Source: an uncultured Chitinophagaceae bacterium
GTDB taxonomy: Bacteria > Bacteroidota > Bacteroidia > Chitinophagales > Chitinophagaceae
Length of the DNA: 11,454 bases
Assembly (NCBI GenBank): GCA_903832075.1
Contig: CAILAF010000464.1
Location: forward strand, 1-11,454
Direction: 5' to 3'
The position numbers and the translations under genes are program-made. The notes beneath the pieces are model-generated. The model was not told the DNA's origin and did not search any database. It saw nothing but the letters and a program-made list of their open reading frames with translations. Positions 1 to 6,894 of this stretch are shown here, piece after piece. Numbering within the stretch: the first letter of the stretch is position 1; the number at the start of each line of letters is the position of its first letter.

Positions 1-272
1 ACCAATGGTTCATCATCCAAAACATTCAGTAATTCTTTCGGTTCAAACAATAATGGTTTTTGTTGATGAACAGATTTTATAATGCCTGCATATTTTTTAT
101 TCCGCAATTGAACTTCAACACGTGTCCCAATTTTTGCTGCATCTTCTAAATGTTTTGGAATAAACCAAGTATAAGTAACAGGCAATGCCAATGGAATAAT
201 TACTTCGCAATAAAAAGTTCCATCTGCTAAAGCAGAATTATTAAATAGTGTATTTTTATTTTCTTGACTCAT
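1..272 (-). CDS. priA: Primosomal protein N' (PriA helicase), N-terminal fragment cut by window edge
   Basis: PriA is the 3'-to-5' DNA helicase that recognises stalled forks and D-loops and reloads the replisome. Only the first 90 residues are present; the rest lies left of the window. From residue about 20 the translation matches the start of the PriA 3'-end DNA-binding domain: a YCEVIIPLALPVTYTWFIP stretch (EVxLPxPLPxTYTY pattern), then IGTRVEVQLRNKKYAGII (GxRVxVxFGxxKxxGIV pattern), then a PKELLNVLDDEPLV ending typical of Bacteroidota PriA. The start ATG (complement of 270-272) is the only early methionine and leaves a polar lead of about 18 residues before the domain. It begins 51 bp after plsC on the same strand and may share its transcript. 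The helicase motifs and zinc-binding cysteines cannot be checked here. Identification rests on this N-terminal domain alone but the pattern is distinctive. Confidence 0.85.
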   Translation of the reverse strand, partial: MSQENKNTLFNNSALADGTFYCEVIIPLALPVTYTWFIPKHLEDAAKIGTRVEVQLRNKKYAGIIKSVHQQKPLLFEPKELLNVLDDEPL

Positions 273-323
273 GCAAATGTTGACTGCTAAAATACATTAA
301 TAACAGTCTTTAAATTATAATAA

Positions 324-1073
324 TTATTTAGTGGAATTGTATCTTTTCAATCCATCTTCCATCAATTGAAACACATGTTGTTTTAATTCTTGAACATCTT
401 TCATGGTAAAACCTTTTACAGGAACTTCATCTAAATAAACTACTCTGCATATACCCGGTGTGAGTGAGAAAATACTTTTATAATGTAATCGCTTTAATGT
501 ATCAAGGAAAAGTAAAGGCTTAATAGGAGTTTGTGTTTCAATGGCAATTCTGAATGCGCCATCATAAAATTCTTTTAATGTATTTCCTGTTTCATTGAAT
601 GTGCCTTCGGGAAATATAAAAATAGAAATACCATGACTTATTGCTGCTTTTAATGCTCTTACACTTCTTGATCTTCTGTCGGCATCCCTTCTGTCAACCA
701 AAATCACTGCAGCTCTGTATATCCACCCGAATACAGGTACTTTTATCATTTCGTATTTACCTAAAACACGAATAGGTTGTTGCATGGTAATAACAATTGG
801 CGGAATATCTAAGTATGAAATATGATTGGCAACAAAAATATATTGTTGTTCTCTGTTATGGGGTGCTTCAAAAATATTTTCAACATGAATGCCAACGAAA
901 AAGAAAAAAGTACTTGCCCAAAAGTCACATAAACGGTAAATAAAATTGCCCCCTTTAATTCCAAATGCAGAAGCAACCAAAACAAATGGCAAAACTAAAA
1001 ACATAATTGCTACAAAAACAATAAATGCATAAATGCAATAAATAAATTGTAACGGTTTAAGCAATAGTTTCAT
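324..1073 (-). CDS. plsC: 1-acyl-sn-glycerol-3-phosphate acyltransferase (PlsC/LPLAT family)
   Basis: The likely role is transfer of a fatty acyl group to the sn-2 position of lysophosphatidic acid, giving phosphatidic acid for membrane lipids, at the inner face of the cytoplasmic membrane. The 249-residue protein has a long hydrophobic N-terminal segment (about residues 9-36) and a second one near 52-62, consistent with membrane anchoring. The catalytic block NHISYLD (residues 83-89, the NHx4D motif with His84 and Asp89) and the substrate-binding block FPEGTFNETG (154-163, motif III) are both intact; VDRRDADRR (126-134) fits the region between them. Length is typical of the family. It follows ispE by 39 bp and precedes priA by 51 bp. 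Substrate choice within the family (lysophosphatidate versus another acyl acceptor such as an ornithine-lipid precursor) cannot be settled from motifs, so the exact activity is inferred. Confidence 0.88.
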   Translation of the reverse strand: MKLLLKPLQFIYCIYAFIVFVAIMFLVLPFVLVASAFGIKGGNFIYRLCDFWASTFFFFVGIHVENIFEAPHNREQQYIFVANHISYLDIPPIVITMQQPIRVLGKYEMIKVPVFGWIYRAAVILVDRRDADRRSRSVRALKAAISHGISIFIFPEGTFNETGNTLKEFYDGAFRIAIETQTPIKPLLFLDTLKRLHYKSIFSLTPGICRVVYLDEVPVKGFTMKDVQELKQHVFQLMEDGLKRYNSTK

Positions 1074-1112
1074 TACGTTGAAGATATTGTTTTTGAAGAT
1101 GTGGCAAACATC

Positions 1113-1958
1113 TTAAATTGTAAATACAAAATAATTTTCCGGAAAATTATTTTTAAATTTATTATCCTTATTGATGATGGCAAAAATAGAACTACCGCTG
1201 CCACTCATTGAAACATAGACTGCACCTGCATTGTAAAGTTGTTCTTTAATTTCACTAATAACAGGATATTCCTTTATCACTGCTATTTCAAAATCATTTA
1301 TTAATTCATTTTTCCATGCTGAAATTGGTTGTTGAATGATTTCTTTAATTGATTTTTTTGGAATAGATGGAATAATATTTTTAAATGCCCATGCAGTTGA
1401 AATATGAATATCCGGATTAACAATGATAAATTGATAAGCAGAAAGATCAATTGAAATATTTTCCATCACTTCACCTCTTGAAGTTGCAAAACATGGCTCA
1501 TTCAAAATAAAAAAAGGACAATCACTTCCTAATTGTAAAGCGTAATTAATAAGTTGTTCTTTTGATAAACCAAGATGAAACTTTTTATTCAATAGTTTCA
1601 AAGTAAATGCGCCATCTGCACTGCCACCGCCTAATCCTGCGCCCATAGGAATATTTTTATGTAAATGCATTTTAACAGATGGAAGCGAAGGGAAATCTTT
1701 CTTTAAAAAATCATAGGCTTTTGCACAAAGATTATTTGATGTATCAATATTAATTAGCAATCCGGTACAAGAAAACTCTAAATTTAATTCGCTGCTGTTT
1801 ATTTTGGATATACTGCAATCCGTATTATTTTGAACAATCTCTAATACATCTTTGATCATAATAGGATAAAATAAAGTCTCCAAATCATGATAACCATCTT
1901 CACGTTTGCGAATGATATTTAATCCAAGATTAATTTTTGCATTTGGGAAACTGATCAT
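1113..1958 (-). CDS. ispE: 4-diphosphocytidyl-2-C-methyl-D-erythritol kinase (IspE)
   Basis: IspE is the GHMP-family kinase of the MEP (non-mevalonate) isoprenoid pathway; it phosphorylates the 2-hydroxyl of CDP-methylerythritol with ATP in the cytosol. All three GHMP motifs are visible in the 281 residues: PNAKINLGLNI at 5-15 with the catalytic-site Lys8, the glycine-rich ATP loop PMGAGLGGGSADGA at 104-117, and SMSGSGSSIFA at 250-260. GSDCPFF at 144-150 carries the expected catalytic aspartate (Asp146), and EDGYHDLETLF at 20-30 is a typical IspE substrate-site block. Length is usual for the family. The start chosen puts PNAKINL at the very N-terminus, as in other family members. It lies 69 bp after the nuclease gene and 39 bp before plsC, all on the minus strand. 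An 8-bp inverted repeat (1962-2001) sits just before the start codon. Confidence 0.95.
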   Translation of the reverse strand: MISFPNAKINLGLNIIRKREDGYHDLETLFYPIMIKDVLEIVQNNTDCSISKINSSELNLEFSCTGLLINIDTSNNLCAKAYDFLKKDFPSLPSVKMHLHKNIPMGAGLGGGSADGAFTLKLLNKKFHLGLSKEQLINYALQLGSDCPFFILNEPCFATSRGEVMENISIDLSAYQFIIVNPDIHISTAWAFKNIIPSIPKKSIKEIIQQPISAWKNELINDFEIAVIKEYPVISEIKEQLYNAGAVYVSMSGSGSSIFAIINKDNKFKNNFPENYFVFTI

Positions 1959-1961
1959 CTA

Positions 1962-2001
1962 ACTATGATTGATTTGAGTGAGAAGAAATAAATATCATAG
2001 T
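1962..2001. repeat. Short inverted repeat just upstream of ispE
   Basis: Perfect 8-bp arms, ACTATGAT at 1962-1969 and ATCATAGT at 1994-2001, are separated by 24 bases and end 3 bases before the ispE start codon. There is no T-run typical of a terminator. It could be a weak leader hairpin or an operator-like site; in DNA this AT-rich, chance is also possible. A similar pair lies at 6849-6886. Confidence 0.35.
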
Positions 2002-2027
2002 CATCATTTTATCTCTTAATGGTAATT

Positions 2028-2627
2028 CTATTTTCTTTTATTGATCTCATCTCTGATAGAAATAGCTCTCAGATAATCTTCATGTTCTAATACTTCGTTT
2101 AATAAATGTTGTAATTCATCAATACTTAATAAACTCAAATCTTCTGATAAATGACTACTATTTGAAGAAGGTTCTTCAATACTTACAGGCTCAGTTTTTT
2201 TCTTTTTGCTCGGTGTGTCTTCCATTAAAATACCGGCACTATCTAAAATATTATCGAATGTATAAATCGGACAATTGAATCTAACAGCCAATGCTAATGC
2301 ATCACTTGTTCTACTATCAATTTCAACTGTATCATGTTCTGTAAAGCAAACTAATTTGGAATAAAAAATTCCTTCTTGTAAATCGTTAATAATAATTTCT
2401 TGTAACTCAACATTAAAAGCATTCATGAAGTTCTTCATCAAATCATGTGTTAATGGACGGCTCGGTTGCATTTTTTCTAATGCCACTGCAATCGCTTGCG
2501 CTTCAAAACCACCAATCACAATTGGTAAACGGCGTAACCCATTTACTTCACCTAATACCACTGCATAAGAATGTGTTTGAGTGATGCTGTGCGACAATGC
2601 TACTATTTCCAATTCTATCTTCTTCAT
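2028..2627 (-). CDS. Bifunctional nuclease family protein (DUF151) with C-terminal UVR motif
   Basis: Residues 1-135 form the BFN/DUF151 domain: conserved blocks include LGEVNGLRRLPIVIGGFEAQ (25-44) and VEIDSRTSDALALAVRFNCP (101-120), whose acidic and arginine residues are characteristic of the fold. A lysine- and serine-rich linker (about 139-165) leads to a UVR motif near 168-199 (SIDELQHLLNEVLEHEDYLR region), the short helical hairpin also found in UvrB and UvrC as an interaction module. The BFN-plus-UVR layout is, to my knowledge, usual in Bacteroidota. Family members have been reported to have DNase/RNase activity, but the cellular role is poorly known, so I give no gene symbol. It is followed by ispE after 69 bp. 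A weak promoter-like element reads on the minus strand at 2647-2654 (TTAATTTG, one mismatch from TAnnTTTG), without a clear partner box; the gene is insulated from etfA by a terminator. Confidence 0.9.
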   Translation of the reverse strand: MKKIELEIVALSHSITQTHSYAVVLGEVNGLRRLPIVIGGFEAQAIAVALEKMQPSRPLTHDLMKNFMNAFNVELQEIIINDLQEGIFYSKLVCFTEHDTVEIDSRTSDALALAVRFNCPIYTFDNILDSAGILMEDTPSKKKKTEPVSIEEPSSNSSHLSEDLSLLSIDELQHLLNEVLEHEDYLRAISIRDEINKRK

Positions 2628-2695
2628 AACTTACACGAAAATAAATCAAATTAACACACGATGAGCATTCGTTGTAATTGAAATAAACTTTCATA

Positions 2696-2728
2696 AAAAA
2701 TCCCATTCATTTAATGAATGGGATTTTT
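2696..2728 (-). terminator. Intrinsic terminator of the etfBA unit
   Basis: A perfect hairpin: TCCCATTCAT at 2701-2710 pairs with ATGAATGGGA at 2714-2723 around a 3-base loop. Flanking A (2696-2700) and T (2724-2728) runs can extend the stem to 15 bp. Read on the minus strand it begins 17 bases after the etfA stop codon and is followed by a T-run, the standard form of a Rho-independent terminator. The A/T flanks are symmetric, so it could also work from the other side, but no gene converges on it. Confidence 0.9.
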
Positions 2729-2745
2729 ATTATTTATAGTGATTA

Positions 2746-3708
2746 TTAATTACTATGCATCTTTTTTATCTCGGCAGTAAATTGTGGAACTACTTCAAAT
2801 GCATCTCCGATAATTCCATAATCAGCTGCTTTAAAGAATGGTGCTTCAGGATCTTTATTAATAACAACAATTACTTTACTTCTATTCACTCCGGCCAAAT
2901 GTTGAATGGCACCACTGATACCAATGGCAATGTATAAGTTGGGCGCAATCTGTACACCGGTTTGACCAACATGCTCATGATGAGGTCTCCAATCAGCATC
3001 AGCAACCGGGCGACTACAAGCCAAGGCAGCATGTAATTCATGTGCAAGGTCTTCAATCATTCCCCAATTCTCTGGACCTTTTAAACCACGACCAGCACTC
3101 ACAACAATATCGGCTTCAGTTAATGGAACTTCACCACTCACTTTATTAACTGCTGCAACTTTTATTTTACCTGCATCAGCATTTATATTCAATGCAACAA
3201 CTTCTGCATTTCCATCTGTTTCTGTTATATGAAAACTATTTGGATTTAGTGAAATGATTTTTATGGCAGACGAAATATTCACATTAGCAAATGCTTTACC
3301 ACTAAATACAGATTTCTTTACAACAAAACCATTCGATGTATCAGGTAATGCAATGGCACCTGTAACCAAACCGGCTTTTAATTTAGCAGAAACTCTTCCT
3401 GCAATAGTTTTACCTGTATGATTATGTGAAAACACTATCACATCAGCACCACTTGTTACAACAACCTCAGTAATTGCTTTAGTAAATACTTGTGCATCCA
3501 CATGATTAAATGCTTCGTTGTTTGCATGATAAACTTTTGTTACTCCATATTTACCTAACAATGTTAGATCATTACTTGCAGCCCCTAATACCAATGCATT
3601 GGCAGTTGTATTTAATTGTTTGGCAATTGCTGCACCATAAGTTAATACTTCGAAAGAAGATTTTTTTATATGGCCTTCTGTTTGATCAACGAATATTAAT
3701 ACTGACAT
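2746..3708 (-). CDS. etfA: Electron transfer flavoprotein, alpha subunit
   Basis: EtfA carries the redox-active FAD of the heterodimeric electron-transfer flavoprotein, which takes electrons from acyl-CoA and other dehydrogenases and passes them to the quinone pool through ETF:quinone oxidoreductase. With the start used here the protein has 320 residues. The N-terminal part (MSVLIFVDQTEG onward) is the Rossmann-like ETF domain. The C-terminal FAD domain has all its signature blocks: SAGRGLKGPENW (204-215), SRPVADADW (232-240), GQTG (248-251), and LYIAIGISGAIQHLAG (258-273) followed by INKDPEAPFF. An in-frame ATG at 3762 would add 18 residues, but these are encoded by the intergenic repeat and are unlike EtfA; beginning at MSVLIFVDQ fits the family. 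It is the downstream partner of etfB, 123 bp away, with no good promoter of its own, and is closed by the terminator at 2696-2728. Confidence 0.96.
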   Translation of the reverse strand: MSVLIFVDQTEGHIKKSSFEVLTYGAAIAKQLNTTANALVLGAASNDLTLLGKYGVTKVYHANNEAFNHVDAQVFTKAITEVVVTSGADVIVFSHNHTGKTIAGRVSAKLKAGLVTGAIALPDTSNGFVVKKSVFSGKAFANVNISSAIKIISLNPNSFHITETDGNAEVVALNINADAGKIKVAAVNKVSGEVPLTEADIVVSAGRGLKGPENWGMIEDLAHELHAALACSRPVADADWRPHHEHVGQTGVQIAPNLYIAIGISGAIQHLAGVNRSKVIVVINKDPEAPFFKAADYGIIGDAFEVVPQFTAEIKKMHSN

Positions 3709-3711
3709 AGA

Positions 3712-3832
3712 ATTAATTTGAAAATTTTTGAATGTGCAGATGTGCAAATGCTGCAACTGCACTATAATTTATTTTATTTGGTCAATAACTTTTCTTTCAT
3801 CTGCATATATACTAATTTGCACATCCGCATAT
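3712..3832. repeat. Repeat-rich spacer between etfB and etfA (TGCA/TTTG words)
   Basis: This spacer is made of degenerate repeats. GCAGATGTGCAAAT (3736-3749) recurs inverted as ATTTGCACATCCGC (3815-3828), 13 of 14 bases matching, with 65 bases between the arms. CATCTGCATAT (3798-3808) recurs directly as CATCCGCATAT (3822-3832), 10 of 11 matching. On the left side TTTGAAAATTTTTGAATGTG (3717-3736) belongs to the same word style. I associate such TTTGAAAAT/ATGTGCAAAT mosaics with Bacteroidota intergenic regions, but that is recollection, not a search. If transcribed, the inverted arms could fold into a long hairpin between the two cistrons. Confidence 0.65.
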
Positions 3833-4575
3833 TAAATTGCTTTCGCTTCTTCATGTAATAATCTTACTAATTCTGCAACATTATCTGGTGCTACTAATTT
3901 AACACCGGCTTTTGCAGGAGGCAATTCAAAACTTATTACATTGGTTAATGTATCTATCACTATAGGCTCAACAACTTTCAATGGTTTTGTTCTGGCAGCC
4001 ATGATTCCACGCATATTTGGAATACGTTGTTCTGCCATTCCTTTTTGGCAACAAACAATTAATGGTAAACTAACTTCATCCACTTCTTCACCACCTTCTA
4101 TTTCGCGATTCACAGTTGCAATTGTTCCATTCAATTCAAACTTTGTTGCTAATGAAACATATGGTAAATCTAATATTTCTGAAACAGTTGCACCTACTGA
4201 TGAACCATTATAATCTATTGTTTCTTTTCCTGTAAAAATTAAATCATACCCACCTTGTTTTGCAACTTCAGCAATTTGTGCAGCAATAAAATAACTGTCA
4301 CTGCTGTCGGCATTTATACGAATGGCTTCATCACCGCCTAAGGCTAATGCTTTTCGTATAATAGGATCATTATCTGCCAATCCTACTGTTACAAGATGAA
4401 CAACAATCGACGTATCTTTTTCTTTTAATTCTAATGCTCTTACTAATGAGTACCATTCGTCGTATGGGTTGATAATCCATTGTACGCCACTTTCATCAAA
4501 CTTGGTGTTGCCATCTTTGAAGGCTATTTTTGATGTGGTATCAGGTGTTTTACTGATGCAGACTAAAATTTTCAT
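3832..4575 (-). CDS. etfB: Electron transfer flavoprotein, beta subunit
   Basis: EtfB is the AMP-binding partner of EtfA in the electron-transfer flavoprotein, the soluble carrier between flavin dehydrogenases (such as acyl-CoA dehydrogenase in fatty-acid oxidation) and the respiratory chain. The 247-residue protein opens with MKILVCISKTPDTTSK and has INPYDEWYSLVRALELKE at 35-52, GKETIDYNGSSVG at 116-128, and the EtfB signature VNREIEGGEEVDEVSLPLIV at 155-174, followed by RIPNMRGIMAARTKPLKV. These cover the nucleotide-binding and EtfA-contact regions. An in-frame ATG at 4602 would add nine residues (MHKQLNNIC) that do not belong to the family and would leave only about 8 bases between the start codon and the promoter -7 box; the start at 4575 is preferred. 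It is the first gene of an etfB-etfA unit and is divergent from the TPR gene. The identification is firm; the electron donor is unknown. Confidence 0.95.
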   Translation of the reverse strand: MKILVCISKTPDTTSKIAFKDGNTKFDESGVQWIINPYDEWYSLVRALELKEKDTSIVVHLVTVGLADNDPIIRKALALGGDEAIRINADSSDSYFIAAQIAEVAKQGGYDLIFTGKETIDYNGSSVGATVSEILDLPYVSLATKFELNGTIATVNREIEGGEEVDEVSLPLIVCCQKGMAEQRIPNMRGIMAARTKPLKVVEPIVIDTLTNVISFELPPAKAGVKLVAPDNVAELVRLLHEEAKAI

Positions 4576-4609
4576 ACAAATATTATTTAGTTGTTTATGC
4601 AACTATTTG

Positions 4610-4639
4610 CAAATATAGTGGAGTTTTTATTGCAACAAA
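4610..4639 (-). promoter_or_regulatory. Bacteroidota-type promoter of etfB
   Basis: On the minus strand TTTG (complement of 4636-4639) is followed after 18 bases by TATATTTG (complement of 4610-4617). This matches the Bacteroidota primary-sigma consensus, TTTG at -33 and TAnnTTTG at -7, with acceptable spacing. It lies 35 bases upstream of the chosen etfB start, leaving a short leader. A 12-bp perfect palindrome TATTTGCAAATA (4604-4615) overlaps the -7 box and could be an operator; that is inference. Confidence 0.65.
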
Positions 4640-4667
4640 ATCTTGTGTAAAAAAAATATAAAAAATA

Positions 4668-4979
4668 ATGGACAGAATATCTAAGCTTAAAGAATTTTTA
4701 GCACACCAACCAAAAGATAATTTTTTGCGGCATGCATTGGCATTGGAATATTTAAAGATTAATGAAGATGAAAAAGCAAAAATTTTATTTCTCTCCATAT
4801 TAACTGAATCGCCCGATTATGTAGGCTCTTATTATCATCTGGCAAAACTGTTAGAGAAATTAGGAGAAAAAAAATCAGCTGTTGAATGGTATGAAAAAGG
4901 TATGGAAGCGGCTAAACTTGCTAAAGACCAACATTCGTATAATGAATTGCAGGCGGCTTATGAAGACCTGATTTTTTAA
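4668..4979 (+). CDS. Small tetratricopeptide-repeat protein
   Basis: This 103-residue protein is almost wholly helical. Two TPR-like units can be read: residues about 17-49 (ALALEYLKINEDEKAKILF region) and about 50-83 (PDYVGSYYHLAKLLEKLGEK followed by AVEWYEKGMEAA), the second a close match to the TPR consensus with its A/G, Y and P positions. A last helix (about 88-102) could cap the array. There is no signal peptide or membrane segment, so it is expected in the cytosol, as an adaptor in a protein-protein contact; its partner is unknown. Short proteins of this kind are found widely in Bacteroidota. The gene is divergent from etfB, sharing a 92-bp upstream region, and is followed after 90 bp by hutU. 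I found no clear promoter for it. Reality as a gene is supported by sequence character and position; function is not assigned. Confidence 0.8.
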   Translation: MDRISKLKEFLAHQPKDNFLRHALALEYLKINEDEKAKILFLSILTESPDYVGSYYHLAKLLEKLGEKKSAVEWYEKGMEAAKLAKDQHSYNELQAAYEDLIF

Positions 4980-4983
4980 TGTG

Positions 4984-5019
4984 ATAATTATCAATTCTCA
5001 ATTGCTAATTGTCAATTAT
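4984..5019. repeat. TCAATT-type AT-rich intergenic repeat before hutU
   Basis: Just after the TPR gene stop codon there is a run built of TCAATT/TAATTG words. ATAATTATCAATT (4984-4996) and AATTGTCAATTAT (5007-5019) are imperfect inverted arms (11 of 13 pairs) around a 10-base loop. This is a common look for Bacteroidota intergenic repeats. It may act as a weak transcript end for the TPR gene, but it lacks a GC-rich stem and T-run. Confidence 0.5.
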
Positions 5020-5069
5020 TTATATCTCCCAATACTTTCTCTAAATTGCAATAATGAAATAATGATCAT

Positions 5070-6773
5070 ATGAATACAATTACTAAACAATACGATGCTA
5101 TCAAATACAAAACACCAATTGGAACTACATTAAATTGTAAAGGTTGGATTCAGGAAGCTGCATTAAGAATGTTATTGAATAATTTAAATCCCGAAGTTGC
5201 TGAACGTCCGGATGATTTAATTGTATATGGCGGTCGCGGTAAAGCGGCACGTAATTTTGAAGCATTAGATAATATCATCGCATCATTAAAAATATTAGAG
5301 AATGATGAAACATTACTTATTCAAAGTGGTAAACCTGTTGGCATTTTAAAAACACATAGCAATGCACCACGTGTGTTGATTTCTAATTCTCAGCTCGTTC
5401 CTAAATGGGCAACATGGGAACATTTTGAAGAACTTGAAAAGAAAGGTTTGATGATGTATGGACAAATGACTGCCGGTAGTTGGATTTATATTGGCTCTCA
5501 GGGAATTGTGCAAGGAACTTATGAAACTTATGCTGCAGCAGCAGATAAACATTTTGGCGGCACACTAAAATATACATTAAATGTTACTGCAGGTTTAGGT
5601 GGAATGGGTGGCGCACAACCTTTGGCCATTACCATGAATGAAGGTGTTGCATTAATTGCCGAAGTAGAAGAATGGCGTATTGATAAACGCATTGAAACAA
5701 AATATCTCGATGAAAAAATAATTGATATTGATGAAGCTATTGATAAAGCATTGCATTATAAAAAAGAAGGCATTGGAAAAAGTATTGGTGTTTTATGCAA
5801 TGCAGTTCATTTGTTAGATAGATTAATTGAAAGAAAAATTATTCCTGATACTTTAACCGATCAAACATCTGCACATGATCCATTGATTGGTTATTGGCCG
5901 CATGAAATTTCTTATGAACAAGCAAAAATTTTAAGAGAACAAAATCCTAAACAATATATTGAATACAGTTATGCAAGTATGTTTAAGCATGTTCAATTAA
6001 TGATTGAATTGCAAGAATTAGGCGCCATCACTTTTGATTATGGAAATAATATTCGTGCAAGAGCACAAGAATATCAGCAACTAACTCCCGACTCCAAACT
6101 AAAGACTCTCGACTGTTTTTCTTTTCCTGGTTTTGTTCCCGCATATATTCGTCCATTGTTTTGCGAAGGAAAAGGACCTTTTCGTTGGGCTGCATTAAGT
6201 GGTGATGCTAATGATATTGCAGTAACCGATGAGTTGATCATTAATATGTTTCCTGAAAATAAAGGATTATTAAGATGGATGAAAATGGCAAAAGAAAAAA
6301 TTGCGTTTCAGGGATTACCTGCCCGTATTTGTTGGTTAGGACAAGGTGAACGCGAAAAAGCTGGGCTTGCATTTAATGAATTAGTTAGAACAGGTAAAGT
6401 AAAAGCACCGATTGTTATTGGAAGAGATCATTTAGACACTGGTTCTGTTGCTTCGCCAAATAGAGAAACCGAATCCATGCTTGATGGCAGCGATGCCGTT
6501 GCAGACTGGCCAATATTAAATGCATTGGTTAATACAGCCGGCGGTGCAAGTTGGGTAAGTTTGCATCACGGTGGTGGCGTTGGAATGGGGTACAGTATTC
6601 ATGCAGGAATGGTAATTGTTGCCGATGGTACTGATGAAGCAAAAGCAAGACTGGCAAGGGTTTTACGCAACGACCCGGGAATGGGCGTGATACGTCATGC
6701 AGATGCGGGTTATGATATTGCAAAAGAAACTTTAGAAAAGAATGGCTTGAATTTTAAAGAGCGATTGAAATAA
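5070..6773 (+). CDS. hutU: Urocanate hydratase (urocanase)
   Basis: HutU performs the second step of histidine degradation, adding water to urocanate to give 4-imidazolone-5-propionate, using a tightly bound NAD+ as an electrophile; it is a cytosolic homodimer. The 567-residue protein is near the usual length of about 555-560. Landmarks in order: IVYGGRGKAARNFEALDNI (51-69), GQMTAGSWIYIGSQGIVQGT (131-150), the NAD-binding TAGLGGMGGAQP (173-184), a TDQTSAHDPLIGY block in the middle, and the urocanase signature FQGLPARICWLGQGER with the active-site cysteine at 421. The HHGGGVGMGYSIHAGMV segment near the C-terminus is also typical. Three ATGs precede the gene closely, but the one at 5070 gives the family N-terminus. 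No other hut gene (hutH, hutI, hutG or ftcD) lies in this window, so pathway partners must be elsewhere. I see no recognisable promoter, cAMP-receptor or HutC operator site upstream. Confidence 0.97.
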   Translation: MNTITKQYDAIKYKTPIGTTLNCKGWIQEAALRMLLNNLNPEVAERPDDLIVYGGRGKAARNFEALDNIIASLKILENDETLLIQSGKPVGILKTHSNAPRVLISNSQLVPKWATWEHFEELEKKGLMMYGQMTAGSWIYIGSQGIVQGTYETYAAAADKHFGGTLKYTLNVTAGLGGMGGAQPLAITMNEGVALIAEVEEWRIDKRIETKYLDEKIIDIDEAIDKALHYKKEGIGKSIGVLCNAVHLLDRLIERKIIPDTLTDQTSAHDPLIGYWPHEISYEQAKILREQNPKQYIEYSYASMFKHVQLMIELQELGAITFDYGNNIRARAQEYQQLTPDSKLKTLDCFSFPGFVPAYIRPLFCEGKGPFRWAALSGDANDIAVTDELIINMFPENKGLLRWMKMAKEKIAFQGLPARICWLGQGEREKAGLAFNELVRTGKVKAPIVIGRDHLDTGSVASPNRETESMLDGSDAVADWPILNALVNTAGGASWVSLHHGGGVGMGYSIHAGMVIVADGTDEAKARLARVLRNDPGMGVIRHADAGYDIAKETLEKNGLNFKERLK

Positions 6774-6848
6774 TAAATATTGGCAAATGGTTAAGATGAA
6801 AGTTTAGGTGTTTATGATAAAAAGTTTAATTTTTTACCTCGCCTTATT

Positions 6849-6886
6849 TATGATATAGCACATCATCTTTGCTGACTAATATCATA
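6849..6886. repeat. Inverted repeat between hutU and the sensor kinase gene
   Basis: TATGATAT (6849-6856) and ATATCATA (6879-6886) are perfect 8-bp arms; inside them AGCA (6857-6860) can also pair with TGCT (6870-6873). No T-run follows, so this is not a standard terminator. It lies about 60 bases before the kinase start codon. The right arm shares the 10-mer AATATCATAG with the inverted repeat before ispE (1991-2000). Confidence 0.35.
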
Positions 6887-6894
6887 GAAATATT

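Noticed and set aside
2755..2937. Plus-strand frame inside etfA (and a similar one at 3510-3710)
   Set aside because: Antisense shadows of etfA with no sensible protein features.
3709..3762. 18-residue N-terminal extension of etfA
   Set aside because: Encoded by the intergenic repeat, unlike EtfA N-termini; the MSVLIFVDQ start at 3708 fits the family.
3736..3828. CRISPR-like array in the etfB-etfA spacer
   Set aside because: Only two degenerate repeat units, inverted, without equal repeats and spacers, and no cas genes.
3941..4213. 90-codon plus-strand frame inside etfB
   Set aside because: Antisense shadow of etfB, whose protein has full family motifs.
4576..4602. Nine-residue N-terminal extension of etfB
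   Set aside because: Not family-like and too close to the promoter; MKILVCISK at 4575 is the typical beginning.
4595..4798. 67-codon minus-strand frame overlapping the TPR gene start and the etfB promoter
   Set aside because: It is antisense to the better supported TPR gene, covers the promoter, and has no family resemblance.
5346..5552. Minus-strand frames inside hutU (also 6529-6723)
   Set aside because: Antisense to conserved urocanase segments; compositions are Cys/Ser- or His/Pro-rich shadow sequence.
6774..6848. Intrinsic terminator after hutU
   Set aside because: There is a T-run near 6831-6836, but I could find no stable stem directly before it.
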